Shown in pieces: positions 11,618-23,339 of a DNA stretch of 64,000 nt. Position numbers and translations under genes: made by a program. How positions within the stretch are numbered: position 1 is the first letter of the stretch; the number at the start of each line of letters is the position of its first letter. Source of the stretch: Congeria kusceri (Eukaryota; Mollusca; Bivalvia; Myida; Dreissenidae); contig CM051025.1 of NCBI GenBank assembly GCA_027627225.1, positions 55,744,681-55,808,680 on the forward strand, written 5' to 3'. The notes beneath the pieces are model-generated. The model saw nothing but the letters and a program-made list of their open reading frames with translations. It did no database searches and was not told the DNA's origin.

Positions 11618-13278
11618 TTCACTGTCATCTGGGCTTGTGCACCTGGGTATTTTGGTACATATTCACTGTCATCTGGGCTTGTTCACCTGGGTATTTTGGT
11701 ACATATTCACTGTCATCTGGGCTTGTTCACCTGGGTATTTTGGTACATATTCACTGTCATCTGGGCTTGTTCACCTGGGTAGTTTGGTACATATTCACTG
11801 TCATCTGGGCTTGTTCACCTGGGTATTTTGGTACATATTCACTGTCATCTGGGCTTGTTCACCTGGGTAGTTTGGTACATATTCACTGTCATCTGGGCTT
11901 GTTCACCTGGGTATTTTGGTACATATTCACTGTCATCTGGGCTTGTTCACCTGGGTAGTTTGGTACATATTCACTGTCATCTGGGCTTGTGCACCTGGGT
12001 AGTTTGGTACATATTCACTGTCATCTGGGCTTGTTCACCTGGGTAGTTTGCTACATATTCACTGTCATCTGGGCTTGTTCACCTGGGTATTTTGGTTACT
12101 GTCATCTGGGCTTGTTCACCTGGGTAGTTTGGTACATATTCACTGTCATCTGGGCTTGTGCACCTGGGTAGTTTGGTACATATTCACTGTCATCTGGGCT
12201 TGTTCACCTGGGTATTTTGGTACATATTCACTGTCATCTGGCTTGTGCACCTGGGTAGTTTGGTACATATTCACTGTCATCTGGGCTTGTTCACCTGGGT
12301 ATTTTGGTACATATTCACTGTCATCTGGGCTTGTTCACCTGGGTAGTTTGGTACATATTCACTGTCATCTGGGCTTGTTCACCTGGGTATTTTGGTACAT
12401 ATTCACTGTCATCTGGGCTTGTTCACCTGGGTAGTTTGCTACATATTCACTGTCATCTGGGCTTGTGCACCTGGGTAGTTTGGTACATATTCACTGTCAT
12501 CTGGGCTTGTTCACCTGGGTATTTTGGTACATATTCACTGTCATCTGGGCTTGTTCACCTGGGTAGTTTGGTACATATTCACTGTCATCTGGGCTTGTTC
12601 ACCTGGGTAGTTTGGTACATATTCACTGTCATCTGGGCTTGTTCACCTGGGTATTTTGGTACATATTCACTGTCATCTGGGCTTGTTCACCTGGGTAGTT
12701 TGGTACATATTCACTGTAATCTGGGCTTGTTCACCTGGGTATTTTGGTACATATTCACTGTCATCTGGGCTTGTTCACCTGGGTAGTTTGGTACATATTC
12801 ACTGTCATCTGGGCTTGTTCACCTGGGTAGTTTGGTACATATTCACTGTCATCTGGGCTTGTTTACCTTGTTAGTTTGGTACATATTCACTGTCATCTGG
12901 GCTTGTTCACCTGGGTATTTTGGTACATATTCACTGTCATCTGGGCTTGTTCACCTGGGTATTTTGGTACATATTCACTGTCATCTGGGCTTGTTCACCT
13001 GGGTATTTTGGTACATATTCACTGTCATCTGGGCTTGTTCACCTGGGTATTTTGGTACATATTCACTGTCATCTGGGCTTGTTCACCTGGGTAGTTTGGT
13101 ACATATTCACTGTCATCTGGGCTTGTTCACCTGGGTATTTTGGTACATATTCACTGTCATCTGGGCTTGTTCACCTGGGTATTTTGGTACATATTCACTG
13201 TCATCTGGGCTTGTGCACCTGGGTATTTTGGTACATATTCACTGTCATCTGGGCTTGTTCACCTGGGTATTTTGGTAC
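11618..13278 (+). repeat. 44-bp minisatellite, about 38 copies
   Basis: The unit begins ATTCACTGTCATCTGGGCTT, continues GTTCACCTGGGTATTTTGG and ends TACAT. Two main variants alternate irregularly: GTATTTTGG and GTAGTTTGG. GTGCACC replaces GTTCACC in some copies (for example near 11,638, 11,988, 12,158, 12,245 and 12,467). One unit near 12,095 lacks CATATTCA, one near 12,240 lacks a G, and one near 12,863 reads TTTACCTTGTTAG. The unit has no plus-strand stop in any frame unless the GTAG variant is present, which explains the overlapping frames here. They are not genes. Confidence 0.95.
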
Positions 13279-16200
13279 AGTTTTTTCTGACATCTGCGGA
13301 GGTATGGCCCTTTTTTAGTCAAAAATTACATTTGTGGACTTGTGTTGTGTGTAACTCAAAAAGTATAACTGCTAAAATGATGAAATGTTATAAACATATT
13401 TATCAGCATGTGAACTTGTGCACCTGGGTATTTCGGTACAGTTTTTTCTGACATCAGCGGAGTTATGGCCCTTTTTTAGCAAAAAATTACATTTGTGGAC
13501 TTGTGTTGTGTGTAACTCAAAAAGTATTACTGCTAAAATGATGAAATGTTATAAACATATTTATCAGCATGTGAACTTGTGCACCTGGGTATTTTGGTAC
13601 ATTTTTTTCTGACATCAGCGGAGGTATGGCCCTTTTTTAGCCAAAAATTACATTTGTGGACTTGTGTTGTGTGTAACTCAAAAAGTATTACTGCTAAAAT
13701 GATGAAATGTTATAAACATATTTATCAGCATGTGAACTTGTGCACCTGGGTAGTTTGGTACAGTTTTTTCTGACATCAGCGGAGGTATGGCCCTTTTTTA
13801 GCCAAAAATTACATTTGTGGACTTGTGTTGTGTGTAACTCAAAAAGTATTACTGCTAAAATGATGAAATGTTATAAACATATTTATCAGCATGTGAACTT
13901 GTTCACCTGGGTAGTTTGGTACAGTTTTTTTCTGACATCAGCGGAGGTATGGCCCTTTTTTAGCCAAAAATTACATTTGTGGACTTGTGTTGTGTGTAAC
14001 TCAAAAAGTATTACTGCTAAAATGATGAAATTTATAAACATATTTATCAGCATGTGAACTTGTGCACCTGGGTATTTTGGTACTTTTTTTTCTGACATCA
14101 GCGGAGGTATGGCCCTTTTTTAGCCAAAAATTACATTTGTGGACTTGTGTTGTGTCTAACTCAAAAAGTATTACTGCTAAAATGATGAAATGTTATAAAC
14201 ATATTTATCAGCATGTGAACTTGTGCACCTGGGTAGTTTGGTACATTTTTTTCTGACATCAGCGGAGGTATGGCCCTTTTTTAGCCAAAAATTACATTTG
14301 TGGACTTGTGTTGTGTGTAACTCAAAAAGTATTACTGCTAAAATGATGAAATGTTATAAACATATTTATCAGCATGTGAACTTGTGCACCTGGGTATTTT
14401 GGTACTTTTTTTTCTGACATCAGCGGAGGTATGGCCCTTTTTTAGCCAAAAATTACATTTGTGGACTTGTGTTGTGTGTAACTCAAAAAGTATTACTGCT
14501 AAAATGATGAAATGTTATAAACATATTTATCAGCATGTGAACTTGTGCACCTGGGTATTTTGGTACTTTTTTTTCTGACATCAGCGGAGTTATGGCCCTT
14601 TTTTAGCCAAAAATTACATTTGTGGACTTGTGTTGTGTGTAACTCAAAAAGTATTACTGCTAAAATGATGAAATGTTATAAACATATTTATCAGCATGTG
14701 AACTTGTGCACCTGGGTATTTTGGTACATTTTTTTCTGACATCAGCGGAGGTATGGCCCTTTTTTAGCCAAAAATTACATTTGTGGACTTGTGTTGTGTG
14801 TAACTCAAAAAGTATTACTGCTAAAATGATGAAATGTTATAAACATATTTATCAGCATGTGAACTTGTGCACCTGGGTATTTTGGTACATTTTTTTCTGA
14901 CATCAGCGGAGGTATGGCCCTTTTTTAGCCAAAAATTACATTTGTGGACTTGTGTTGTGTGTAACTCAAAAAGTATTACTGCTAAAATGATGAAATGTTA
15001 TAAACATATTTATCAGCATGTGAACTTGTGCACCTGGGTATTTTGGTACAGTTTTTTCTGACATCAGCGGAGGTATGGCCCTTTTTTAGCCAAAAATTAC
15101 ATTTGTGGACTTGTGTTGTGTGTAACTCAAAAAGTATTACTGCTAAAATGATGAAATTTATAAACATATTTATCAGCATGTGAACTTGTGCACCTGGGTA
15201 TTTTGGTACTTTTTTTTCTGACATCAGCGGAGGTATGGCCCTTTTTTAGCCAAAAATTACATTTGTGGACTTGTGTTGTGTGTAACTCAAAAAGTATTAC
15301 TGCTAAAATGATGAAATGTTATAAACATATTTATCAGCATGTGAACTTGTGCACCTGGGTAGTTTGGTACATTTTTTTCTGACATCAGCGGAGGTATGGC
15401 CCTTTTTTAGCCAAAAATTACATTTGTGGACTTGTGTTGTGTGTAACTCAAAAAGTATTACTGCTAAAATGATTAAATGTTATAAACATATTTATCAGCA
15501 TGTGAACTTGTGCACCTGGGTATTTTGGTACATTTCTTTCTGACATCAGCGGAGGTATGGCCCTTTTTTAGCCAAAAATTACATTTGTGGACTTGTGTTG
15601 TGTGTAACTCAAAAAGTATTACTGCTAAAATGATGAAATGTTATAAACATATTTATCAGCATGTGAACTTGTGCACCTGGGTATTTTGGTACATTTTTTT
15701 CTGACATCAGCGGAGGTATGGCCCTTTTTTAGCCAAAAATTACATTTGTGGACTTGTGTTGTGTGTAACTCAAAAAGTATTACTGCTAAAATGATGAAAT
15801 GTTATAAACATATTTATCAGCATGTGAACTTGTGCACCTGGGTATTTTGGTACATTTTTTTCTGACATCAGCGGAGGTATGGCCCTTTTTTAGCCAAAAA
15901 TGACATTTGTGGACTTGTGTTGTGTGTAACTCAAAAAGTATTACTGCTAAAATGATGAAATTTATAAACATATTTATCAGCATGTGAACTTGTGCACCTG
16001 GGTATTTTGGTACATTTTTTTCTGACATCAGCGGAGGTATGGCCCTTTTTTAGCCAAAAATTACATTTGTGGACTTGTGTTGTGTGTAACTCAAAAAGTA
16101 TTACTGCTAAAATGATGAAATGTTATAAACATATTTATCAGCATGTGAACTTGTGCACCTGGGTATTTCGGTACAGTTTTTTCTGACATCAGCGGAGTTA

Positions 16201-16330
16201 TGGCCCTTTTTTAGCAAAAAATTACATTTGTGGACTTGTGTTATGTGTAACTCAAAAAGTATTGCTGCTAGAGTGATGACACTTTATAAACATATTCATC
16301 AGCATGAGGACTTGTGCACCTGGGTATTTT
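13279..16330 (+). repeat. 161-bp satellite array, about 19 copies
   Basis: Monomers run from TTTTTTCTGACATCAGCGGA through GGTATGGCCCTTTTTTAGCC, TTACATTTGTGGACTTGTG, TGTAACTCAAAAAGTATTAC and CTGCTAAAATGATGAAATG to CACCTGGGTATTTTGGTAC. Starts of CACCTGGGTA fall 160-161 bp apart from ~13,420 to ~16,160. Some monomers lack GT in ATGAAATGTTATAA (near 14,029, 15,156 and 15,962). The first and last full monomers share GGTATTTCGG and TTAGCAAAAAATT. Each monomer ends its own ~64-codon frame, so no protein is implied. Confidence 0.95.
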
Positions 16331-16531
16331 GGTGCAGTTTTTTCAGACATCAGAGAAGTTATGGCGCTGTTTTCAGCAAAAAAGGACATTTGTGGACTTG
16401 TGTCGGGTGTTAGTCGAAAAGTATAACCACTATAGTAATGAAACTTTTTAATGTGCATTTTTTCCGACATCAGAGTTTTGTGACAACCAGCGGAATGTGG
16501 GGGCATCCGTGTACTACGGTTACATGTCTAG

Positions 16532-17240
16532 TTCACTTGAAACTTTGAATGTACCTTTGTTATCAACTCTCATCAAGGGCAACATTCTCCATAACTCAGT
16601 AATGTGTTTTGAAAAAAGTTATGGCCCTTTTTTCGCATAGATTTACTGGTTAAAATTTATATTAGAAAGTCTTGTAACTTGAAAACTACATAAGCTATTC
16701 ACTTGAAAATTGGACTGTACCTTTTTCATCAACTCCAGCATCAGGTGCAACATGCCCCATAACTCTGTTTTGTATTTTGGCATTGTTGTTTCCCTTTTCA
16801 CATAGATTTTCAGATTCAAGTTTTTAGTCGAAGGTTTTATAACTTCAAATATTGATAGGTTGTTTAATTGAAATTTGGAATATACCTTTGTCATCATCTA
16901 TAGCATCAGGTGCCACAATCCACATAAACCTGTTTTCAATTTGAAAGAGTTATGCCCCCTTTTTACTGAGATTTTCTGTGTAAAGATTTTATTCAAAGGT
17001 CTTATAATTTCTAAACTACATAAGGTATTCACTTGAAACTTGGAATACATCTTTGTAATAAACTCCAGCATCAGGCGCAACTCTGTTCTGTATTTTGACA
17101 GCGGTATATGCCTACTTATCACATAGATTTTGGGGTTAAAGTTTTTGTTCCAAAGTCTTACAATTTCATAAATACATAAGGATTTCACTTGAAACATTTG
17201 GAATAAATTGATGAAATAATTGCCATAACTCAGCTTCCTA
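16532..17240 (+). repeat. ~160-bp monomers of family C
   Basis: About four diverged units share AACTTC(A/T)AAACTACATAAG, TATTCACTTGAAA, TTTGTCATCAACTCCAGCAT, CAGGTGC(A/C)AC and CATAACTCTGTTTT. Phase and sequence match the fragment at 11,400-11,498, so these are the distal part of the interrupted outer element. 17,241-17,570 shows no recognisable feature. Confidence 0.65.
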
Positions 17241-17578
17241 TTTCAATAAATTACTGCCTCTTCAACTTTCTAAAATATGTACCAACTGAAATACTTTGAG
17301 TAGTCGAGTGCTCTGTCCTCTGACAGCTCTTCTTATTAAATCAGATTGAAACTTTGTCAGAGTGTTAACCTGATGAAATCTTGATACAGTTGGAATATTG
17401 GTCATGTTGATTGAGCACTTTTGCTTGCCCTATATTTTCTTACATTTTTATCCTTATTATAAATAAATTATAAAGTAGACTGCTCCTGTTTGTTAGAAGT
17501 GCCCAGATATCATTACTTTTTTTTAGCCCATAACACAAAAGTATTTAAGATACCATTAATCACTCAATTTTAGGCCGC

Positions 17579-18144
17579 GTTCATGAGTCAATATCCGTAT
17601 CAGGATATCCATATCCGTATAAAAATCGAACACACTGAACATCGTTGGACCAGTTCCATGCCTCCGTATCCTATCCGCATGTCTGTGTCCGCAAAGTGCG
17701 TCCGTATTGAATCGCTCGCTGAGCAATTTTATGGGGAAACTGACAACATACAGATGCCATGCAGAAAGATGAAGGGCTATTGGCATGCTTTATAAACTAT
17801 ATTAAATATATAGATATTTACTTATATATTATAAATAGTAGGGAATTTGTTAAATGCTAACAAATTGAAAGGAATTTGCTGAATTTGAAAAAATGCTTTC
17901 AAATGTAGGGACTTGGTTTGAATTGTTTAAATGATCATTAATTGTAGAGCATTTGTTTTATTTCACTGCAGTAACTATCATTTAAAATGAGAATGCTCGT
18001 CTCGTATCGACATTTTAATTGCCAGAATCAAACAGAAAGACAATAATAAATACACGGATACAGATGCATGGAAACAGGCTTCTGACTTGAAATTTTACGG
18101 ATCAGTATGCTGATACGGACCCGGATACAGACAATGCTTTGAAC
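17579..18144. mobile_element. Possible inverted-repeat element with ATATCCGTAT words
   Basis: GTTCATGAGTCAATATCCGT at the left faces a right end whose reverse complement begins GTTCAAAGCATTGTCTGTAT and then CCGGGTCCGTATCAGCAT. The interior is AT-rich. The frames at 17,556-17,795 lie in the repeat arms on both strands and are not supported as genes. Alignment of the arms is loose. Confidence 0.4.
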
Positions 18145-20057
18145 ATTTTGTAAATGGTTTTATTAATAATGTTTTATATTTAAAAATGTAACTATGAGCT
18201 GAAATTTGATATGAAATTCCTGCAACATTTTTAGACTCAGCCAACAGTCTTTTGAGAGGTTAATTTCCAAAACAGGTATCACGGAAAACTACTTCTTGTC
18301 CTTGCAAGCTATGAGTCAGTAAATCGAAACCCGAACTCAAAACTGCAAAAATTCACTCCTGTTTTCTTACCTTTTAATTATTTTAGATAATGTATGTCAT
18401 GTATTCATGTGACTTATTTCAATTACAGTTCTGAAAAAGGTCAATTTATTGAAAACATTACCTCTAACTAAAGACACCAAAATGTTCACTATATATTTGT
18501 ATGTAACCAAAATATTCACCTGGGTGTCCTGAAATAAGACCACTGAATTAATCAGTTATTTTTTACTCATTTTGAAAGTGTTATTTCTTGTACCTGATTA
18601 TTATTCTGAACATTTCGACAAAAAATTACTGTAATATATTGATTTTAAACTGTAGTATGGAAAATCGAGAGCACGCAACATATGACCTACTTTTAACTTA
18701 GTAGGCTACGAATCTCTAGCAATCGATGCTCCTAACTACCACGCTTTATCGGTTATTCTGCATGGCTTGTTGCAGATTGACTTATTAACTGGCATGTATA
18801 TATAATTAACTTGAAATATAATTAACTTACAATCAATTTTTATTATGATGTCGTATACTAAGAAGACATATTATTGAGTTTAAAGGTGGGAAATTGAACT
18901 TCATTCAAACAAACAGTTCATTTTTTCAAACAAATGGTTCATTTTTAGCAAAAATGCACTCATAATTAACATGCTTTTAGTTTCTTTTGTCGCCAACAGT
19001 CTTTTTACGCTGTTAGCGTTTTGATTAACAATATGTTGCACTATATTGAATCTGTGATTAAAATGTGCATTTTCAATTTCTTATTTCATTTTTTGAGGAA
19101 TTGTTTATGGATGTGTTCTTTAGACATTGTGATATAATTCATGTCTATTAATGAGTTGTGAGTGTTTATAGATTCAGTAACTTAGCTTCCAAGCTTTCAA
19201 TTTATGCAAAACATTCTTGGGTATGCAATTTATTGTGTGTATTTGACAGAAAATTTAAATTGAGTCATTAACTATTACACACCTTTTCTGTTAGTTCTTC
19301 TATTGAAATAATTTAATTAGTTATTCTGAACATTTCATTAATTTCTATAATATATTAATTTAATTATCTATCAATGTCACAAAAAATTAAATAAAACAGT
19401 CAGACTGGGCGTATTTTAGTATGAAATTTTAGTATGAAATGTAAAACATGCATATTTATTGATACACATTAAAACATGGCATAATATTTGTCTCTCTATT
19501 TTAATTGGTTTGTTTATATCACTAATACATATATAGCATATCTTTCTAGTATATCATGCCATCCTTAACGTTTTTTTAATACTAAAGGATAAGTGTGCAA
19601 TACTTATTTTTATGTACAAAATCAGTGTTCCATTTGCAATGCATATACAACATGAGACTCAACTATAGTGATATACCAGTAACAATTTGATGGTGTTATT
19701 TTGGGGGGGTTTGCATTATTATTTTATTGTAGAATTTAATCAAATGTTTGACAGAGTAAAGTTAGTTATTATTATTTTAGATATATTGTAACAGTCACAT
19801 AACATGTGGTAAATTTGTATGAATGTTGTGGATCCATATATTTTTATATTGTAAAATTTCACTCGATTAAAATATCTGTATATTTTACCTTAACTAAAAA
19901 TCATAAAATTATTTAAATTTGTTTTAAATACCTTATTATTGTTTTTAGAAAGTGTTTTTTAACAAACCTAAGGTCATAGTGGTGTAATAGATATGGTGGT
20001 GGTGAGTTGGATCTCAATTCTGTGAGCATTTAAATGATCTTTCTAAAAAAAACACCA
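18145..20057. other. AT-rich intergenic DNA, no gene seen
   Basis: About 1.9 kb with no frame of note and no recognisable repeat ends. Sequence is strongly AT-rich, with homopolymer runs such as a G-run near 19,704. Confidence 0.55.
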
Positions 20058-20478
20058 CCCTTCTCGAATAAGTGTATTTAATACGCATTTTATGCGTATT
20101 AAAAGCTGCGGTATTGGCACCATATTTTGTCTGCGTTTAAAAAATGGTGAACAAATACACTTTTTACAGAAATAAAGTGTATATTTTCAGCATTTTTCCT
20201 GCATTAACACACTTAAATGCAGTTAAAGTGTATTATTTTCCTTAAAAAATACACTATATCTTCAAAAATACACTTTAGTGTTTTTAAAGTGTATTTTAAG
20301 TGTATTTTCTAGTGCATGAATCCATTTTTTTGTAAAAAATGCAGAAAAAGTACAGAAAAATACACTTAGTGTACTAAAAATGTATTTAATGCACGTGTAA
20401 TGCAAAAAAAATGTGGTGCCAATTCCGCAGCGTTTAATATGCATTAAATGCGTATTAGATGCACTTTTTCGAGAAGGG
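20058..20478. mobile_element. 421-bp MITE with ~70-bp terminal inverted repeats
   Basis: The left end CCCTTCTCGAATAAGTGTAT runs through TTAATACGCATTTTATGCGT to CTGCGGTATTGGCACCA. The right end, read in reverse complement, gives CCCTTCTCGAAAAAGTGCAT, TAATACGCATTTAATGCATA and CTGCGGAATTGGCACCA. The interior is made of AAGTGTATTTT and AAAATACACTT words in both orientations. The 60-codon minus frame here is a by-product of the repeats. No clear target-site duplication could be fixed. Confidence 0.85.
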
Positions 20479-21271
20479 CAAGTACAAGTTCTACTGAGGA
20501 AACAGACTCAAAAATGTCTCAGGTAGCCTCTTGCTTTCAATAGAAATGAGCTTAAATAAAAAGGTTTTAACTAACCATCTTTGCTTCTAAAGTGTGTGAA
20601 ACATCAAATGAACTATTCTTTTGTTGTGCATACAGTATTTCTCTTTTATAGTTTTGTTTTTTTTATTAAAAATGATACTAACAAGTATAGTACTACATGT
20701 TCTTTCCAGTCTCTTTTCTGTGATCTTCACTGATGTAAATGTTGTAAATAACAACTTCATGTTATAAAGATATTTATATGGGTCTATGGTCGATAAACCA
20801 ATATGAATATTTCATCTGTGTTCGAATCACAAATATACAGAATGCAGCCAAAGGCTCTTTATTACCGTAAAATACTTTATATTATTTTATATGAAACACA
20901 TTTATCAACTGAATCTTTTAATTGAAACCAAATTATACTGAGAACAGTGTAAGCACTTACATTATTAATAATTGACATAGATTTTGGTTCCTGGCAACAA
21001 AATTTTGTGTTTATTTGTTTCTAATTGCAGTTAAACTTTTGTATAGTAAAGACGCACATACAAACTTAATGTAGTAAAAAAAATCTTATCACAGTAGTTT
21101 ATTGTCAACATACATAACATTCTTTTGTTTTGGAACATGTTTACATTTCTCGGACATTATTATAATTATGCATCTATTCTTACCATCAAGTACAATATCA
21201 GTCTGTTTCATGGTACATGAACACATGATGGCAGCTTATTAGGCAATGTAAATATGTAAATAATAACATAA
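20479..21271. other. AT-rich intergenic DNA, no gene seen
   Basis: No open frame, RNA gene or repeat end recognised. Confidence 0.55.
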
Positions 21272-21323
21272 AACAACAACAATAATAATTATAATAATAA
21301 TTCTCTTCTTCTTCTTCTTCTTT
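21272..21323 (+). repeat. Compound microsatellite (AAC/AAT then CTT)
   Basis: AACAACAACAATAATAATTA is followed by ATAATAATTCT and then (CTT) repeats. The strand switches from purine-rich to pyrimidine-rich triplets within 50 bp. Confidence 0.9.
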
Positions 21324-22204
21324 TATGATAAATATGTATATTGATATGCATAATTGTTCCTATGAGACTTGATGTTGTAATTGCATTTACTTCCTGCTAT
21401 ACACAACTACCTGGTGCAATTATTATGCCCCCCATCGAAGATGTCTGGGTATATTGGCTTGCTAATGTTGGTCGGTCGGTAACCACATTCGTTTTCGGCT
21501 CTCTAAGTCCAACAGTTTTCATGTGATCTTCACCAAACTTCATGACAATGTTTGTAAGCATAATATCTTGGCCAAGTTCGATAAACAGTCAAATCACTCC
21601 AGGAATTGTGTAGTTATTGAATTACCTAAAATTAGCCTTTTTAGCCGTTTCTGTTCTCTAAGTCCAACAGTTTTTGTCTGATCTTCACCAAACAAGATGA
21701 AAATTATTGAGGTTGTATTATCTAAGCCCAGTGTGATGATCAACCAAATTGCCCCAGGAACTGCAAAGTTATGTCCCCTAATTTATTTAAAATTGGCTTT
21801 TTTTAGCTCAACTGAGCACGAAGTACTCGGTTAGCTTTTGGTATAGGGGGCCTCTCCTGCGTTGTCCGTCGTCAAGTTTCCGTCGTATGTCATCCGTGTA
21901 CCGTAAAAAATTTGTTTAATTCTCATGCTGGAGGCTTTACTTTTGATCCAATCGTAATCAAACTTGCACAGTTTGTGTATGACCATAAAATCTCGGACTT
22001 GATTGTTATTGGGCCAGATCACACCCACATCACTTGAGTTCCTGCCCTTTTTTCATGCAAAAAAGTGCGAAAATGCCTTTTCCCAACATATAGACTTATT
22101 GTCGTCGCCCTGTCATCTGCATCTGCGTCAGCGTCTGCATTGGTTTTTATGTACCCCGAACACATTCGGGAGAGCATATAGTCGCCGCTTTGTCCGTCCA
22201 TCCT

Positions 22205-23235
22205 TCCATCACACTTTCTTGTCCTGCGTATTTCTCAGCAACTGCTGGCCAGAATTCAACGAACTTCATGGGAAGCTTTCTTACCACGATGAGGTGTGCA
22301 TATTACCAGGATGTTCCTGTTCAGTGATTTTTATCAGAGTTATGGGACTGAAATTAGTATATAGTAGTAGTAGTCTTGACTTTCTTGTCCGATGTATTTC
22401 TCAGCAACTACTGGCCAGAATTCAACGAAACTTCACGGGAAGATTCATTACCAAGAGGAGGTGTGCATATTTACCAGGATGTTCCGCTTCAGTGATTGTA
22501 CTTAGAGTTATGGGACTTTAAAATTAGTATATAGTAGTAGTAGTCTTGACTTTCTTGTCCGGAGTATTTCTCAGCAACTTCTGGCTGGAATTCAACGGAA
22601 CTTCATGGGGAGCTTCATTTACCAATAGGAGGTGTGCATATTACCAGAACGTTCCACTTCAATGATTGTCCTTAGAATTCTGGGACTTTGCAGATATCTG
22701 AAATCAGTATATAGTGCACAATTCTTCACTTTCTTGTCCGGGCTATTTATCATCAGCTAATTGCTGGAATTCAATAAAACTTCATGGGAAGCATCATTAC
22801 TAAGAGGAGGTGTGTATCAGGAAGTTCCACTTCAACCATTTTTCTCAGAGTTATGGGACTTTGAAGATTTATGAAATAAGTATATAGTGCACTATTCTTG
22901 ACTCTCTTGTCCATGCTATTTCTCAGCTACTTGCTGGAATTCAACAGAACTTTGTGGGAAGCTTCATTACCAAATGGAGGTGAGCATACTACCAGGATGT
23001 TCCGCTTCAATGATTTTTCTCAAAGTTATGCACCTTAAAATTTCTGAAATTAGTATATACTGCATAAATTCTTGTCCGGGCTATTTCTCAGCAACTACTG
23101 GCCTGATTTCAATAAACTTTTATGGGAAGCTTCATTGCCAAGAGGAGGTATGCATATTAGCAGGATGTTCCACTTCAATGATTTTTATTATAGTTATGGG
23201 ACTTTGAAAATTTCTGAAAAAACGTATATAGTACG
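22205..23235 (+). repeat. Six ~165-179 bp monomers
   Basis: TTCTTGTCC ends at 22224, 22390, 22560, 22739, 22912 and 23077. Each is followed by TATTTCTCAGCAACT, TGGAATTCAACG, ACTTCATGGGAAGCTTCATT, GAGGAGGTGTGCATATTACC and AGAGTTATGGGACTT. The 172-codon frame at 22,003-22,521 crosses two of these units in register and is not a gene. Confidence 0.85.
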
Positions 23236-23339
23236 AATTTCTATCAATTTTTTAGTCATTTTAATATCTTTGCCCTTCTCATTGCATTTATATTGCTTGA
23301 CAAAGTGTATTGGGGAGCATCCATTAGTTTTACTGATAT

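Larger units (their letters stand above)
11499..16531 (+). mobile_element. Nested ATGCCCCCAC element carrying two satellite arrays
   Basis: ATGCCCCCAC (11499-11508) is exactly inverted at GTGGGGGCAT (16497-16506). The element then runs through CCGTGTACTACGG (short stem CCGT/ACGG) to CTAG (16528-16531) before a T, the same ending as the 9171-9700 element. Almost all of the interior is tandem repeat: the 44-bp array, then the 161-bp array. Two single-copy flanking units (11,580-11,630 and 16,255-16,330) share GAGTGATGACACT(G/T)TATAA and represent the unamplified monomer. There is no transposase. Confidence 0.65.
11324..17240 (+). mobile_element. Outer repeat element (family C) interrupted by a nested element
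   Basis: The 5' end is TTTTTAG followed by the hairpin AGCTCGTCTATTC-GAA-GAATAGGCGAGCT (11329-11357), the same layout as family A but a different sequence. Internal monomer sequence (GTCTCGTAACTTCTAAACTA) starts at ~11,420, is broken at ~11,498 and resumes at ~16,532 with ACTTGAAACTTTGAATGTAC. It then continues as about four ~160-bp monomers to ~17,240. The 3' terminus was not recognised. The interruption indicates that the 11499-16531 element inserted into this one. Confidence 0.6.

Noticed and set aside
11596..13318. Overlapping 60-160 codon frames with HIHCHLGLFTWV repeats
   Set aside because: They are translations of the 44-bp minisatellite in several phases. The frames end at the GTAG variant and have no promoter, splice or domain support.
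13379..16413. Many 64-codon frames spaced 161 bp (MHLGILVHFF...)
   Set aside because: One per satellite monomer, so a consequence of the repeat. Regular spacing also raised the question of a CRISPR-like array, but the repeats are contiguous with no unique spacers and the DNA is eukaryotic.
22003..22521. 172-codon frame
   Set aside because: Crosses an insertion boundary and two ~170-bp monomers, with the same protein motif repeated once per monomer. No independent support.
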